Position numbers and translations under genes: made by a program. DNA of 64,000 nt from Streptomyces exfoliatus. GTDB lineage: Bacteria > Actinomycetota > Actinomycetes > Streptomycetales > Streptomycetaceae. The notes beneath the pieces are model-generated. The model was not told the DNA's origin. It ran no database searches and saw only the letters and a list, made by a program, of their open reading frames with translations. Of the stretch, positions 26,085 to 34,918 are shown piece by piece. The DNA lies in contig NZ_JNZP01000004.1 of NCBI RefSeq assembly GCF_000725545.1, forward strand, positions 1 to 64,000. The letters are read 5' to 3'. Every line of letters starts with the position of its first letter. Position 1 is the stretch's first letter.

Positions 26085-26807
26085 ATGAGAATGTCCCCGC
26101 CCGCACTCCCCCGGCGCGTCGCCGCCGAGTTCATCGGCACCACCGCCCTCGTCGCCGTCGTCGTCGGCTCCGGCATCCGCGCCGACTCCCTCAGCCAGGA
26201 CATCGGCGTCCGGCTGATCGCCAACGCCGCCGCCTCCGCGCTCGGCCTCGGGCTGCTCATCGCCCTCATCGGGCCGCTCTCCGGAGCCCACTTCAACCCC
26301 GTCGTGACCCTCTCGGAGTGGTGGTCCCGGCGCCCCGAGCGCGGCGGGCGCGAGGCCCTCGCCTACATCGCCGCCCAGCTCGCCGGTGCCGTCGCCGGGG
26401 CCCTGCTCGCCGAGGCGATGTTCGGCCGGGCGCCCGGCGCCTGGGCGACCGAGCCGCGCTCGGCGCCGCACCTGCTGCTCGGCGAGGCCGTCGCCACCGC
26501 CGGGCTCGTTCTCGTCGTGCAGGGGCTGCGCCACATCGGCCGGCCCGGACTCGCCCCCGTCGCCGTCGCCGGGTACATCGGCGCCGCGATCTGGTTCACC
26601 TCGTCCGGTTCCTTCGCCAACCCGGCCGCCACCCTCGGCCGCTCCTTCTCCGACTCCTTCACCGGGATCGCGCCCGCCTCCGTGCCCGCCTTCGCCGCCG
26701 CCCAGCTGCTCGGGATGCTGCTCGGGATGGTCCTGGCCGGTGTGTTGTACGGAACACACCGGACCGCCGGCGAACCGAATGGCGCCGAAGCGCGTCGGAC
26801 GGGGTGA
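26085..26807 (+). CDS. MIP/aquaporin family channel, AqpS-like
   Basis: A 240-residue membrane channel with six helices and the two pore boxes: HFNPVVTL in the first half and FANPAATLGRSFSDSFTGI in the second. The second box resembles arsenic-associated AqpS channels (NPAxTLxRSxSD) rather than water-specific AqpZ. The N-terminus LPRRVAAEFIGTTALVAVVV is typical. No arsR or arsC gene is adjacent, so the solute is unknown. ATG 26085 (or 26091) has no recognisable RBS, suggesting a leaderless transcript. It is divergent from the GNAT pseudogene. Confidence 0.85.
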   Translation: MRMSPPALPRRVAAEFIGTTALVAVVVGSGIRADSLSQDIGVRLIANAAASALGLGLLIALIGPLSGAHFNPVVTLSEWWSRRPERGGREALAYIAAQLAGAVAGALLAEAMFGRAPGAWATEPRSAPHLLLGEAVATAGLVLVVQGLRHIGRPGLAPVAVAGYIGAAIWFTSSGSFANPAATLGRSFSDSFTGIAPASVPAFAAAQLLGMLLGMVLAGVLYGTHRTAGEPNGAEARRTG

Positions 26808-26845
26808 CACACCGACACCGATCCACGCTCCACGGAGGTTCCCGC

Positions 26846-27535
26846 ATGCCGGCACGGCTCACCCGGTTGATCCCGCGCACCACCCGGGCCCGCCGCCGTG
26901 CCGTCCAGGCCCTCATGGCGGGCGCCGTCCTCGCCCTCCTCCCGTCCACCTGGATGCACACCGCCGCCGCGGGGAAGCTCCGTACCACCGCCGACGTGCC
27001 CGCCCGGGACGTCGCCGTCGTGTTCGGCGCCGGGCTGTGGAACGGGCGCCCCACCCCGTACCTCGCGCACCGGCTCGACACCGCCGCCGAGCTGTACCGG
27101 ACGGGCAAGGTCCGGGTCCTCCTCGTCACCGGCGACAACAGCAGGACCGCGTACGACGAACCCAGCGCCATGCGCGCGTACCTCACCGCGCGCGGGGTGC
27201 CGGACGGGCGGATCGTCAGTGACTACGCGGGCTTCGACACCTGGGACTCCTGCGTCCGGGCCCGGAAGGTCTTCGGGGTCGACCGGGCCGTGCTCGTCAC
27301 CCAGGACTTCCACATCAAGCGGGCCGTCGCGCTGTGCGGGCGCGCGGGCGTCGACGCATACGGCGTCGGGGTCCCCGAACCCCACGACGCCACCTGGTAC
27401 TACGGCACCACCCGGGAGCTGTTCGCCGCCGGGAAGGCCTCCCTGGACGCCGCCCTGCGGCCCGACCCGCAGTTCCTCGGGCCGGCGGAGAAGGGCGTCA
27501 CCGAGGCGTTGGCCTCGCCTCCCGGCCGGCCGTGA
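26846..27535 (+). CDS. SanA/YdcF-like DUF218 membrane-anchored protein
   Basis: A 229-residue protein with one N-terminal membrane anchor (VQALMAGAVLALLPSTWMH) and an extracytoplasmic DUF218 domain. The core reads VAVVFGAGLWNGRPTPYLAHRL in part, VLLVTGDNSRTAYDEP, MRAYLTARGVP and TWDSCVRARKVFGV, followed by VTQDFHIKRAVALC. This is the SanA (vancomycin-sensitivity) subgroup, tied to envelope integrity. ATG 26846 is preceded by CGGAGG. Confidence 0.85.
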   Translation: MPARLTRLIPRTTRARRRAVQALMAGAVLALLPSTWMHTAAAGKLRTTADVPARDVAVVFGAGLWNGRPTPYLAHRLDTAAELYRTGKVRVLLVTGDNSRTAYDEPSAMRAYLTARGVPDGRIVSDYAGFDTWDSCVRARKVFGVDRAVLVTQDFHIKRAVALCGRAGVDAYGVGVPEPHDATWYYGTTRELFAAGKASLDAALRPDPQFLGPAEKGVTEALASPPGRP

Positions 27536-27610
27536 CCCGCAGCCGGACTCACCCGCGGGCGGCCCTGACCCGCAGCCGGACTCGCCTCCCGCCCGGCCGT
27601 GACCCGCAGC
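27516..27610. repeat. Imperfect tandem repeat of about 33 bp after the SanA-like gene
   Basis: The 18-base sequence TGACCCGCAGCCGGACTC starts at 27533 and 27566, and its first 11 bases again at 27600, giving a 33-34 bp period. The first copy spans the stop codon of the SanA-like gene. No function is evident. Confidence 0.75.
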
Positions 27611-27655
27611 GCCTCACCCCGCCACCGAGCGGAAGCTGAGCGGAGAGCCCCCCGC

Positions 27656-27706
27656 CCGTAATACGCGGCGCCGCCCCGCGTAACACGGCTGACGCACGCT
27701 TGCGGC
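27656..27706 (+). promoter_or_regulatory. nasA upstream region with nitrogen-regulator-like sites
   Basis: GTAATAC at 27658-27664 and GTAACAC at 27680-27686 are 22 bp apart. GTAACAC followed by CGCACGCTT ends about 20 bases before ATG 27707. The same GTAACAC...CGCACGCTT block precedes the nirB operon at 38177. GlnR sites are built from GTnAC/GaAAC half-sites spaced by helical turns, so GlnR control is a reasonable inference. Confidence 0.4.
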
Positions 27707-29812
27707 ATGTCCGAGGTCACCGCCGTACCCACCCACTGCCCCTACTGCGCCCTGCAGTGCGGCATGTCGCTCCGCCCCACCGGCGACCCGGAGCTGCCCG
27801 CCGAGGTGGTCGACCGGACCGACTTCCCCGTCAACCGGGGCGCGCTCTGCGGCAAGGGCCGCACCGCCCCCTCCGTACTCTCCTCCCGGGTCAGGCTCAC
27901 CGAGCCCCTGGTCCGATGCCCTGACACGGGGGTCCTGGCACCCGCGACCTGGGAGGAGGCACTCGCCGCCGTCGCCGACGGGCTGCGCCGGACCCGCGCC
28001 GACCACGGACCCGATGCCGTGGGGGTCTTCGGCGGCGGCGGCCTCACCAACGAGAAGGCGTACACCCTCGGGAAGTTCGCCCGGCTCGTCCTCGGCACCT
28101 CGCAGATCGACTACAACGGCCGCTTCTGCATGTCGTCGGCCGCCGCCGCGCACGGCAGGGCCTTCGGCCTCGACCGGGGACTCCCCTTCCCCCTGGAGGA
28201 CATCCCGAAGACGGGGTGCGTCATCCTCGTCGGCTCCAACCTCGCCGAGACCATGCCGCCCGCCCTCCGCTACCTCACCGAGCTCAAGGAGAACGGCGGG
28301 AAGCTGATCGTCATCGACCCGCGCCGCACCCGCACCGCGGAACAGGCCGATCTGCACCTCGCGCCGCGCCCCGGCACCGACCTCGCGCTCGCCCTCGGCA
28401 TGCTGCACCTCGTGGTGAGCGAGGGGCGCGTCGACGAGGAGTTCGTCGCGGCTCGCACCTCCGGCTGGGAGGCCGCGCGGGCCGGAGCCATGTCCCACTG
28501 GCCGGAGCAGGTCGAGCGGATCACCGGCGTGCCGGTGCCGCAGATCAGGGAGGCCGTCGCGCTGTTCTCGGACGCGCCCACGGGCATGGTCCTGACCGCG
28601 CGCGGCCCCGAGCAGCAGTCCAAGGGGACGGACACCGTCGGCGCCTGGATCAACCTGTGCCTGGCGACCGGAAAGGCGGGCCGACCGCTCAGCGGCTACG
28701 GCTGCCTCACCGGCCAGGGCAACGGCCAGGGCGGCCGCGAGCACGGTCAGAAGGCCGACCAGCTGCCCGGCTACCGCAAGCTCGACGACCCGGCCGCCCG
28801 CGCGCACGTCGCCGGCGTGTGGGGCGTGGAGCCCGAATCGCTGCCGGGACCCGGGCGGAGCGCGTACGAGCTCCTCGACGCGCTCGGCGGCGACGTGAAG
28901 ACCCTGCTCCTCATGGGCTCCAACCCGGTGGTCTCCGCGCCGCGCGCCGCGCACGTCGAGGAGCGGCTGCGGTCGCTCGACTTCCTCGCCGTCGCGGACG
29001 TCGTGCTCTCCGAGACCGCCGCGCTCGCCGACGTCGTGCTGCCCGTCACCCAGTGGGCGGAGGAGACCGGCACCATGACCAACCTGGAGGGCCGGGTCCT
29101 GCTCCGCCGGCGCGCCCTCACCCCGCCCGCCGGGGTCCGCAGCGACCTGGAGGTGCTGCACGCGCTCGCCGGGCTCCTCGGCTGGGAGAAGGGCTTCCCC
29201 GCCGACCCCGAGGAGGTCTTCGAGGAGCTGCGCCGCGCCTCCGCGGGCGGGCCAGCCGACTACGCGGGCATCAGCTACCGCCGGATCGAGGAGGAGCAGG
29301 GCGTGTTCTGGCCCTGCCCGACCCCCGAACACGAGGGGACGCCCCGGCTGTTCCTGGACCGGTTCGCGACGCCCGACGGGCGGGCCCGGTTCGTGCCGGT
29401 GGTGCACCGGGCGGCGGCCGAGGAGACGGACGCCGAGTACCCGGTCGTCCTCACCACCGGCCGGGTCGTGTCCCAGTACCAGTCGGGGGCGCAGACCCGG
29501 CGGGTCGACGAGCTGAACGCGGCGGCGCCCGGCCCCTTCGTGGAGCTCCACCCGCGGGTCGCCGAGCGGCTCGGGGTGGCCGAGGGCGAGCGGATCGCGG
29601 TGGTCTCGCGGCGCGGCCGGGCCGTCGCACCGGCCCGGATCACCACGGCGATCAGGCCGGACACCGTCTTCATGCCGTTCCACTGGGCGGGTGAGGGCCG
29701 GGCCAACACCCTGGTGAACCCGGCGCTCGACCCGGTCTCCCGGATGCCCGAGTTCAAGGTGTGCGCGGTCCGTCTGGAGCCGGTCGCCTCCGGGGACGCT
29801 ACGGCCGGCTGA
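27707..29812 (+). CDS. nasA: Assimilatory nitrate reductase, molybdopterin oxidoreductase
   Basis: A 701-residue bis-MGD enzyme of the NasA/NarB group reducing nitrate to nitrite in the cytoplasm. The [4Fe-4S] ligands are C11, C14, C18 and C48 (CPYCALQCGM ... NRGALCGKG). Further landmarks are FGGGGLTNEKAYTLGKFAR, NGRFCMSSAAAAHGRAFG, and a C-terminal MopB domain (LTTGRVVSQYQSGAQTRR, PFHWAGEGRANTLVNPALDP). There is no Tat signal, as expected for an assimilatory enzyme. Nitrite goes to NirBD encoded 10 kb downstream. Its 3' end overlaps the convergent CutA fusion by 14 bp. Confidence 0.93.
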   Translation: MSEVTAVPTHCPYCALQCGMSLRPTGDPELPAEVVDRTDFPVNRGALCGKGRTAPSVLSSRVRLTEPLVRCPDTGVLAPATWEEALAAVADGLRRTRADHGPDAVGVFGGGGLTNEKAYTLGKFARLVLGTSQIDYNGRFCMSSAAAAHGRAFGLDRGLPFPLEDIPKTGCVILVGSNLAETMPPALRYLTELKENGGKLIVIDPRRTRTAEQADLHLAPRPGTDLALALGMLHLVVSEGRVDEEFVAARTSGWEAARAGAMSHWPEQVERITGVPVPQIREAVALFSDAPTGMVLTARGPEQQSKGTDTVGAWINLCLATGKAGRPLSGYGCLTGQGNGQGGREHGQKADQLPGYRKLDDPAARAHVAGVWGVEPESLPGPGRSAYELLDALGGDVKTLLLMGSNPVVSAPRAAHVEERLRSLDFLAVADVVLSETAALADVVLPVTQWAEETGTMTNLEGRVLLRRRALTPPAGVRSDLEVLHALAGLLGWEKGFPADPEEVFEELRRASAGGPADYAGISYRRIEEEQGVFWPCPTPEHEGTPRLFLDRFATPDGRARFVPVVHRAAAEETDAEYPVVLTTGRVVSQYQSGAQTRRVDELNAAAPGPFVELHPRVAERLGVAEGERIAVVSRRGRAVAPARITTAIRPDTVFMPFHWAGEGRANTLVNPALDPVSRMPEFKVCAVRLEPVASGDATAG

Positions 29813-30527
29813 ACCAGTCGCCGCTCTCGATGACCGGGCCGAGGGGCGCGTCCGGCGCCGCCAGGAACACCCAGGCGGACACCCGCGCCCCGTCCCGTAC
29901 CCGTACGACGTCCATCGCCACCCGCTCGTACCCGACGGGCAGCTCGAGGCGGTCGAGCAGGCCGAACAGCTCGCCGTACGAGCCGGGCGAGGGCGTGAGC
30001 AGGGAGCCGACCACCCGGCCCCCGTCCGCCGGGACGGCGTACGGATAGCCGGGCCCGTCGTGCAGGACCGCCCCGTGCAGCACGGCGTCCGCCTCGGTGC
30101 CGATCCGGCCGCGGAGGAACCGGTCGTGGTTGTACGCGCCCGGGCGCAGCGTCCCGTACATGAAGAACGGTCGTTCGCCGAGGGCTACGCCCGCCGGGGT
30201 CTCGGGGACCACGGCCGCCGCGGTCTCCTCCTCGACCCAGCGGGCGTAGCCCTCGGCGACCCTGTTCACCCGGGTGGCGAGGATCTCGGGCGTCTCGTAG
30301 TCGTGGGCGGCGAGGAGGTGCGCCTCCAGGGCCGGGTAGCGGGCCTCGGTGGTCTTGAGGACCACCTGCCACTCCTCGGCGGTCTCGATCGCGCCCCGCC
30401 AGTGGTAGACGGAGGTGACGGGCCCGACGATCTGCGCGCAGGCGGCGAGCCGGGTCTCGACGGCGCCGCGCGCCAGGGCGTCGGCCTTGGCGCGCGCGTC
30501 GGTGGTGGTGGTGACGGTGACGATCAC
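29799..30527 (-). CDS. CutA divalent-cation tolerance protein fused to a gamma-glutamylcyclotransferase-like domain
   Basis: A 242-residue, two-domain protein. Residues 1-100 are CutA1: VTVTTTTDARAKADALAR, RLAACAQIVGPVTSVYHWRG and YETPEILATRV, including the conserved CAQI and W-G pairs. Residues 119-242 are an AIG2/GGCT-like fold starting FFMYGTLRPGAYNHDRFLRG. In the segment VVGSLLTPSPG, the acidic residue often found after the Gly is Ser, so cyclotransferase activity is uncertain. GTG 30527 overlaps the stop of the ABC gene upstream (GTGA), making it the third gene of that operon. Confidence 0.85.
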   Translation of the reverse strand: MIVTVTTTTDARAKADALARGAVETRLAACAQIVGPVTSVYHWRGAIETAEEWQVVLKTTEARYPALEAHLLAAHDYETPEILATRVNRVAEGYARWVEEETAAAVVPETPAGVALGERPFFMYGTLRPGAYNHDRFLRGRIGTEADAVLHGAVLHDGPGYPYAVPADGGRVVGSLLTPSPGSYGELFGLLDRLELPVGYERVAMDVVRVRDGARVSAWVFLAAPDAPLGPVIESGDWFSRP

Positions 30528-32428
30528 GTCTCCACGGTAAGGGCGAACTGGGCCGCGTGCAGGCGGGCGTACGGGCCGCCGGCGGCGAGCAGCTCCTCGT
30601 GGGTGCCCTGTTCGGCGATGGCGCCGCGGTCCATGACCAGGATGGTGTCCGCGTCGCGGATCGTGGAGAGCCGGTGGGCGACGACGAAGCTGGTGCGGCC
30701 TGCGCGCAGGGAGGACATCGCCTGCTGGACGAGGCGTTCCGTGCGGGTGTCGACGGAGCTGGTGGCCTCGTCGAGGACGAGGATCACCGGCTCGGAGAGG
30801 AACGCGCGGGCCAGCGTGATCAGCTGCTTCTCCCCCGCGCTGAGGCCTCCGCCGTCCTCGTCGAGGACGGTGTCGTACCCGGCGGGCAGGGTCCGTACGA
30901 ACCGGTCGGCGTGCGCGGCCCGCGCCGCTTCGACGATCCGCTCCCTGGAGACCTCGCCGGGCACCCCGTAGGCGATGTTGTCGGCGATGGTGCCGCCGAA
31001 CAGCCAGGTGTCCTGGAGGACCATGCCGATGCCGGAGCGCAGTTCCTCCCGGGTCATCGCGGCCGTGTCGACGCCGTCGAGGGTGATCCGGCCGCCGGTG
31101 ACCTCGTGGAACCGGAGCAGCAGGTTGACCAGGGTCGTCTTGCCCGCGCCCGTGGGGCCGACGATCGCGACGGTCCTGCCGGGTTCGACGGTGAGCGACA
31201 GGTCCTCGATGAGCGGCTTGCCGTCCTCGTAGCGGAAGGCGACCTTCTCGAAGGAGACCCGGCCGCGGAGTGCGGCGGGCTTCTCGGGTGCCTCGGGGTC
31301 CGGGGACTCCTCCTCGGCGTCGAGGAGGTCGAAGACGCGCTCGGCCGAGGCCACTCCCGACTGGAGGAGGTTGGCCATGGCGGCGACCTGGGTGATGGGG
31401 CCGTTGAAGTCGTACGAGTACTGGATGAAGGCCTGGACGTCGCCGACGGAGAGGGTGCCGCTCGCGACCCGCAGTCCGCCGACCACGGCGATGACGACGT
31501 AGTTCAGGTTGCCGACGAGGGTCAGGGCGGGCTGGATGAATCCGGACACGAACTGGGCCCGGAAGCTCGCCCGGTACAGCTCCTCGCCGAGTTCGTCGAA
31601 GCGGCGCACGGCCTCGGCGCGCCGCCCGAAGGCGACGACCTCGGTGTGGCCGGTGATCATCTCCTCGACGTGGCTGCCGAGTCGGCCGGTGACGGCCCAC
31701 TGCTTCACGAACTGCGGCTGGGCGCGGCGGCCGACGTGGGCGGCGACGGCGACCGAGACGGGCACGGTGGCGAGGGCGACGAGCGCGAGGACCGGGGAGA
31801 TCCAGAACATCATCGCGAGGACGCCGACCAGGGTGAGGAGGGCCCTGATCATCTGACTGAAGGCCTGCTGGAGGGTCTGGACGATGTTGTCGATGTCGTT
31901 GGTGGTGCGGGAGAGGACCTCGCCGCGCGACTGCCGGTCGAGATAGGTGAGGGGCAGCTTCGCCAGCTTGTGCTGGGCCCGCTCCCGGAGCCGGTGCCCG
32001 GCGCGCTGGACGACGGTGGTGGCGATCCGCAGCTGCGCCCAGGTGAACAGGGACGAGCCCGCGACGACGAGGACGGAGAGGGCGAGGACCCGGCCGACGG
32101 CCGCGAAGTCGACGCCGGCCGGCCCGGTGGCGCCGGTGATGACGAGGTCGGTGGCGCGGCCGAGGAGCAGCGGGCCGAGGACGGTGAGGGCGACGGCGGT
32201 GGCGCCGGCGGCGAGGACGGCGAGGAGCCGGGGCCGGTCGGGGGTGAGGGTGCGCAGGAGGCGGAGGCCGGAGGCGCGGAAGGAGAGGGAGCGTTCGAGG
32301 GCGGGGGCGGCGGGGAGGCCGGGGCCGCGCTGCGGAGGGGGGCCGGTGCGGGCGGGGGCGGTGGCCGGCTTCTCCGTCGTGCGCGTGTTTCCGGTGCCGT
32401 CCGCGCGGCTCTCCGTGGCGGTGCTCAT
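30524..32428 (-). CDS. ABC exporter half-transporter, subunit B2 (canonical ATP site)
   Basis: A 634-residue permease-ATPase paralogous to the gene at 15636. The membrane part has LTYLDRQSRGEVLSRTTNDI and MMFWISPVLALVALATVPV. The ATPase has Walker A GPTGAGKTT, deviant signature LSAGEKQLITLARA and intact Walker B VILVLDEATSSVD. An N-terminal ~45-residue proline/alanine-rich tail precedes the first helix. ATG 32428 overlaps the upstream stop by ATGA. It is the active-site partner of subunit A2. Confidence 0.92.
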   Translation of the reverse strand: MSTATESRADGTGNTRTTEKPATAPARTGPPPQRGPGLPAAPALERSLSFRASGLRLLRTLTPDRPRLLAVLAAGATAVALTVLGPLLLGRATDLVITGATGPAGVDFAAVGRVLALSVLVVAGSSLFTWAQLRIATTVVQRAGHRLRERAQHKLAKLPLTYLDRQSRGEVLSRTTNDIDNIVQTLQQAFSQMIRALLTLVGVLAMMFWISPVLALVALATVPVSVAVAAHVGRRAQPQFVKQWAVTGRLGSHVEEMITGHTEVVAFGRRAEAVRRFDELGEELYRASFRAQFVSGFIQPALTLVGNLNYVVIAVVGGLRVASGTLSVGDVQAFIQYSYDFNGPITQVAAMANLLQSGVASAERVFDLLDAEEESPDPEAPEKPAALRGRVSFEKVAFRYEDGKPLIEDLSLTVEPGRTVAIVGPTGAGKTTLVNLLLRFHEVTGGRITLDGVDTAAMTREELRSGIGMVLQDTWLFGGTIADNIAYGVPGEVSRERIVEAARAAHADRFVRTLPAGYDTVLDEDGGGLSAGEKQLITLARAFLSEPVILVLDEATSSVDTRTERLVQQAMSSLRAGRTSFVVAHRLSTIRDADTILVMDRGAIAEQGTHEELLAAGGPYARLHAAQFALTVET

Positions 32429-34158
32429 GCGGCTTCCTCCTCGGTGAGCTGGGAGAGGACGATCTCCCGGTACGTGGGGTTGTCCGCCATCAGGGACGTG
32501 TGGGTGCCGGTGCCGACGTTCCGGCCGCGGTCGAGGACGACGATCCGGTCGGCGCCGCGGATGGTGGAGACCCGCTGGGCGACGATCACGACGGTCGCGT
32601 CGGCCGTCTCCTCCCGGAGGGCGGCGCGGAGCCGGGCGTCCGTGCGGGGGTCGAGTGCGGAGAACGAGTCGTCGAAGAGGTAGAGGCGGGGGCGGGCGAC
32701 GAGGACCCGGGCGATGGCGAGGCGCTGCCGCTGGCCGCCGGAGAAGTTGGTGCCGCCCTGGGAGACGGGCGCGTCGAGGCCGTCGTCGAGTTCGCGTACG
32801 AAGCCGGCGGCCTGGGCGACCTCCAGGGCGTGCCAGAGTTCCTCGTCGGTGGCGTCGGGTCTGCCGTACCGGAGGTTGGTGGCGACGGTCCCGGAGAACA
32901 GGTACGGCTTCTGGGGGACGAGTCCGACGGTCCTGGCCATCAGTTCGGGGTCGAGCCGGCGGACGTCGACGCCGTCGACGAGGACCTCTCCGCCGGTGGC
33001 GTCGAAGAGCCGGGGCACGAGCCCGAGGAGCGTGGACTTCCCGCTGCCGGTGGAGCCGATGATCGCGGTGGTCTCGCCGGGTCGTGCGACGAGCCCGACG
33101 TCCTTGAGGACCGGCTCCTCGGCGCCCGGGTAGCGGAAGCCTGCGCTCCTGACCTCCAGGCGCCCCTGCGGGTCGAGGGTCTTCACCGGATCCTTCGGCG
33201 GCACCACGCTGGACTCGGTCGCCAGGACCTCGCGGACGCGCTCGGCGCCCGCCTCGGCCCGGGGCATGTGCATGAGCATGAAGAGGACCATCATCACGGA
33301 CATGGAGATCTGGAGCTGGTAGCCGAGGAAGGCGACGAGCCCGCCCGGCTGGAGGTCGCCGGTGTCGATGCGGCCGGCGCCGACGTACACGAGGGCGACC
33401 GTGGTCAGCTGCCAGACGACGAGCACGGTCGGGAACATGAGGGCCTGGAGCCGGCCTGCCCGGAGGCCGACGGAGAGCAGGTCGTCGTTGGCGGCGGCGA
33501 ACCGTTCCCGCTCGTGCCGGTCGCGGACGAAGGCGCGGACCACCCGGACGCCGGTGATCTGCTCGCGCAGCACCCGGTTGGCGCGGTCGACGCGCTCCTG
33601 CATGCCGCGGAAGAGGGGGCGCATGCGCAGCACGACGGCGCCGACGGCGCCCGCCATCACGGGCATGAAGAACAGCAGGACCAGGGCGAGGGGCACGTCC
33701 TGGCGCAGGGCCATGACGATGCCGCCGAAGCAGAGGAGCGGCGCGGCGACCAGCATGGTCAGGACGAGGACGGCGAACGTCTGGATCTGCTGGACGTCGT
33801 TGGTGGTGCGGGTGATGAGGGAGGCGGCGCCGAAGCGGCCCCGCTCCCGCGCCGAGAAGTCCTGGACCCGGCGGAAGACCTCGGAGCGCAGGTCGCGGGC
33901 GACGCCCATGGCGATCCTGGCGCCGGTGTAGGTGGCGGCGGCCGCGGCCGCCGCCTGGAGGAGGGTGACGGCGATCATCGTGGCGCCGCCGCCGAGGACA
34001 CGGTCGGTGTCCCCGCGCAGGACGCCCTGGTCGATGACGCCGGCGTTGAGGGTGGGCAGGGCGAGGGAGGACAGGGTCTGGACCAGCTGGAGGGCGACGA
34101 GGAGGGCGAGGAGGGGCCGGTAGGGCCTGAGGCGGGGGACGAGGAGCCGCAGCAGCAT
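32425..34158 (-). CDS. ABC exporter half-transporter, subunit A2 (degenerate ATP site)
   Basis: A 577-residue paralogue of the gene at 13903, identical in length. Much of its ATPase matches that gene almost word for word (VARPGETTAIIGSTGSGKST, LVPQKPYLFSGTVATNLRYG). The signature is FSGGQRQRLAIAR and Walker B is YLFDDSFSALD, again with Asp replacing the catalytic Glu. It is the first gene of a three-gene operon with B2 and the CutA fusion, each coupled by a 4-bp overlap. It probably exports small molecules; substrate unknown. Confidence 0.92.
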   Translation of the reverse strand: MLLRLLVPRLRPYRPLLALLVALQLVQTLSSLALPTLNAGVIDQGVLRGDTDRVLGGGATMIAVTLLQAAAAAAATYTGARIAMGVARDLRSEVFRRVQDFSARERGRFGAASLITRTTNDVQQIQTFAVLVLTMLVAAPLLCFGGIVMALRQDVPLALVLLFFMPVMAGAVGAVVLRMRPLFRGMQERVDRANRVLREQITGVRVVRAFVRDRHERERFAAANDDLLSVGLRAGRLQALMFPTVLVVWQLTTVALVYVGAGRIDTGDLQPGGLVAFLGYQLQISMSVMMVLFMLMHMPRAEAGAERVREVLATESSVVPPKDPVKTLDPQGRLEVRSAGFRYPGAEEPVLKDVGLVARPGETTAIIGSTGSGKSTLLGLVPRLFDATGGEVLVDGVDVRRLDPELMARTVGLVPQKPYLFSGTVATNLRYGRPDATDEELWHALEVAQAAGFVRELDDGLDAPVSQGGTNFSGGQRQRLAIARVLVARPRLYLFDDSFSALDPRTDARLRAALREETADATVVIVAQRVSTIRGADRIVVLDRGRNVGTGTHTSLMADNPTYREIVLSQLTEEEAA

Positions 34159-34170
34159 GGTGACGGTCCC

Positions 34171-34827
34171 TCACGCGCCGTACGGGCGGACGGCCTTGGC
34201 GTCCTTGAGGGCGCGGCCCCACCAGCCGAGCTGGTCGAGGAGGACCTTGGCCGCGGCCTCGGCGCCGGCCGGGTCCTTGTGGCGTCCCTCCTCGTCGAAG
34301 AGTCCCCAGGCGGAGTGGAAGGAGACGGAGTCGCGGACGGTGACGGCGTGCACCTCGGCGAAGACCTGGCGGAGCTGCTCGACGGCCCGCAGGCCGCCGG
34401 AGATGCCGCCGTAGGAGACGAAGCCGACGGGCTTGGCCTGCCACTCGGTGTAGTGCCGGTCGATGAGGTTCTTGAGGGCGGCGGGGAAGGAGTGGTTGTA
34501 CTCGGGGGTGACGACGACGAAGGCGTCGGCTGCCTCAAGGACGGGGGTGACCTTGGCGAGTTCGGCGCGGACGGCCGGGGACGGGTTGTGGGAGAGGGAG
34601 GTGGGGAGGTCGATCTCGGCGAGGTCGACGACGGTGACGGTGAAGTCCTCGCGCTCGGCGAGGCGGGAGCGGAACCAGTCGGTGATGACGGGGGCGAAGC
34701 GGCCTTCGCGGTCGCTGGCGACGACGAGGGCGAGGGAGAGGGGGGCGGGGGCGTGGGAGCCGGTGGAGAGGGAGGCGGTGGAGGGGGCGGTGGAAGCGGT
34801 GGCCGTTGCGGCGCTCGTGATGTCCAT
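34171..34827 (-). CDS. NADPH-dependent FMN reductase family protein
   Basis: A 218-residue flavodoxin-fold oxidoreductase. Motifs are ALVVASDREGRFAP (phosphate loop region), VVVTPEYNHSFPAALKNLID (the PEYN motif) and GFVSYGGISGGLRAVEQLR. The N-terminal 30 residues are Ser/Thr/Ala-rich and poorly conserved, so translation may begin later. It reduces flavins or quinones with NADPH. It is 12 bp upstream of the ABC operon in the same direction and divergent from the aminotransferase gene. Confidence 0.88.
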   Translation of the reverse strand: MDITSAATATASTAPSTASLSTGSHAPAPLSLALVVASDREGRFAPVITDWFRSRLAEREDFTVTVVDLAEIDLPTSLSHNPSPAVRAELAKVTPVLEAADAFVVVTPEYNHSFPAALKNLIDRHYTEWQAKPVGFVSYGGISGGLRAVEQLRQVFAEVHAVTVRDSVSFHSAWGLFDEEGRHKDPAGAEAAAKVLLDQLGWWGRALKDAKAVRPYGA

Positions 34828-34918
34828 GCCCTTGATCGTGGTACCTCAAGTTTGGTTGAGGTCAAGCGGTGATCGCCGATCGTCTTCAAGTCTCTTTTTC
34901 CGGCCGTACGGTGAGGGC

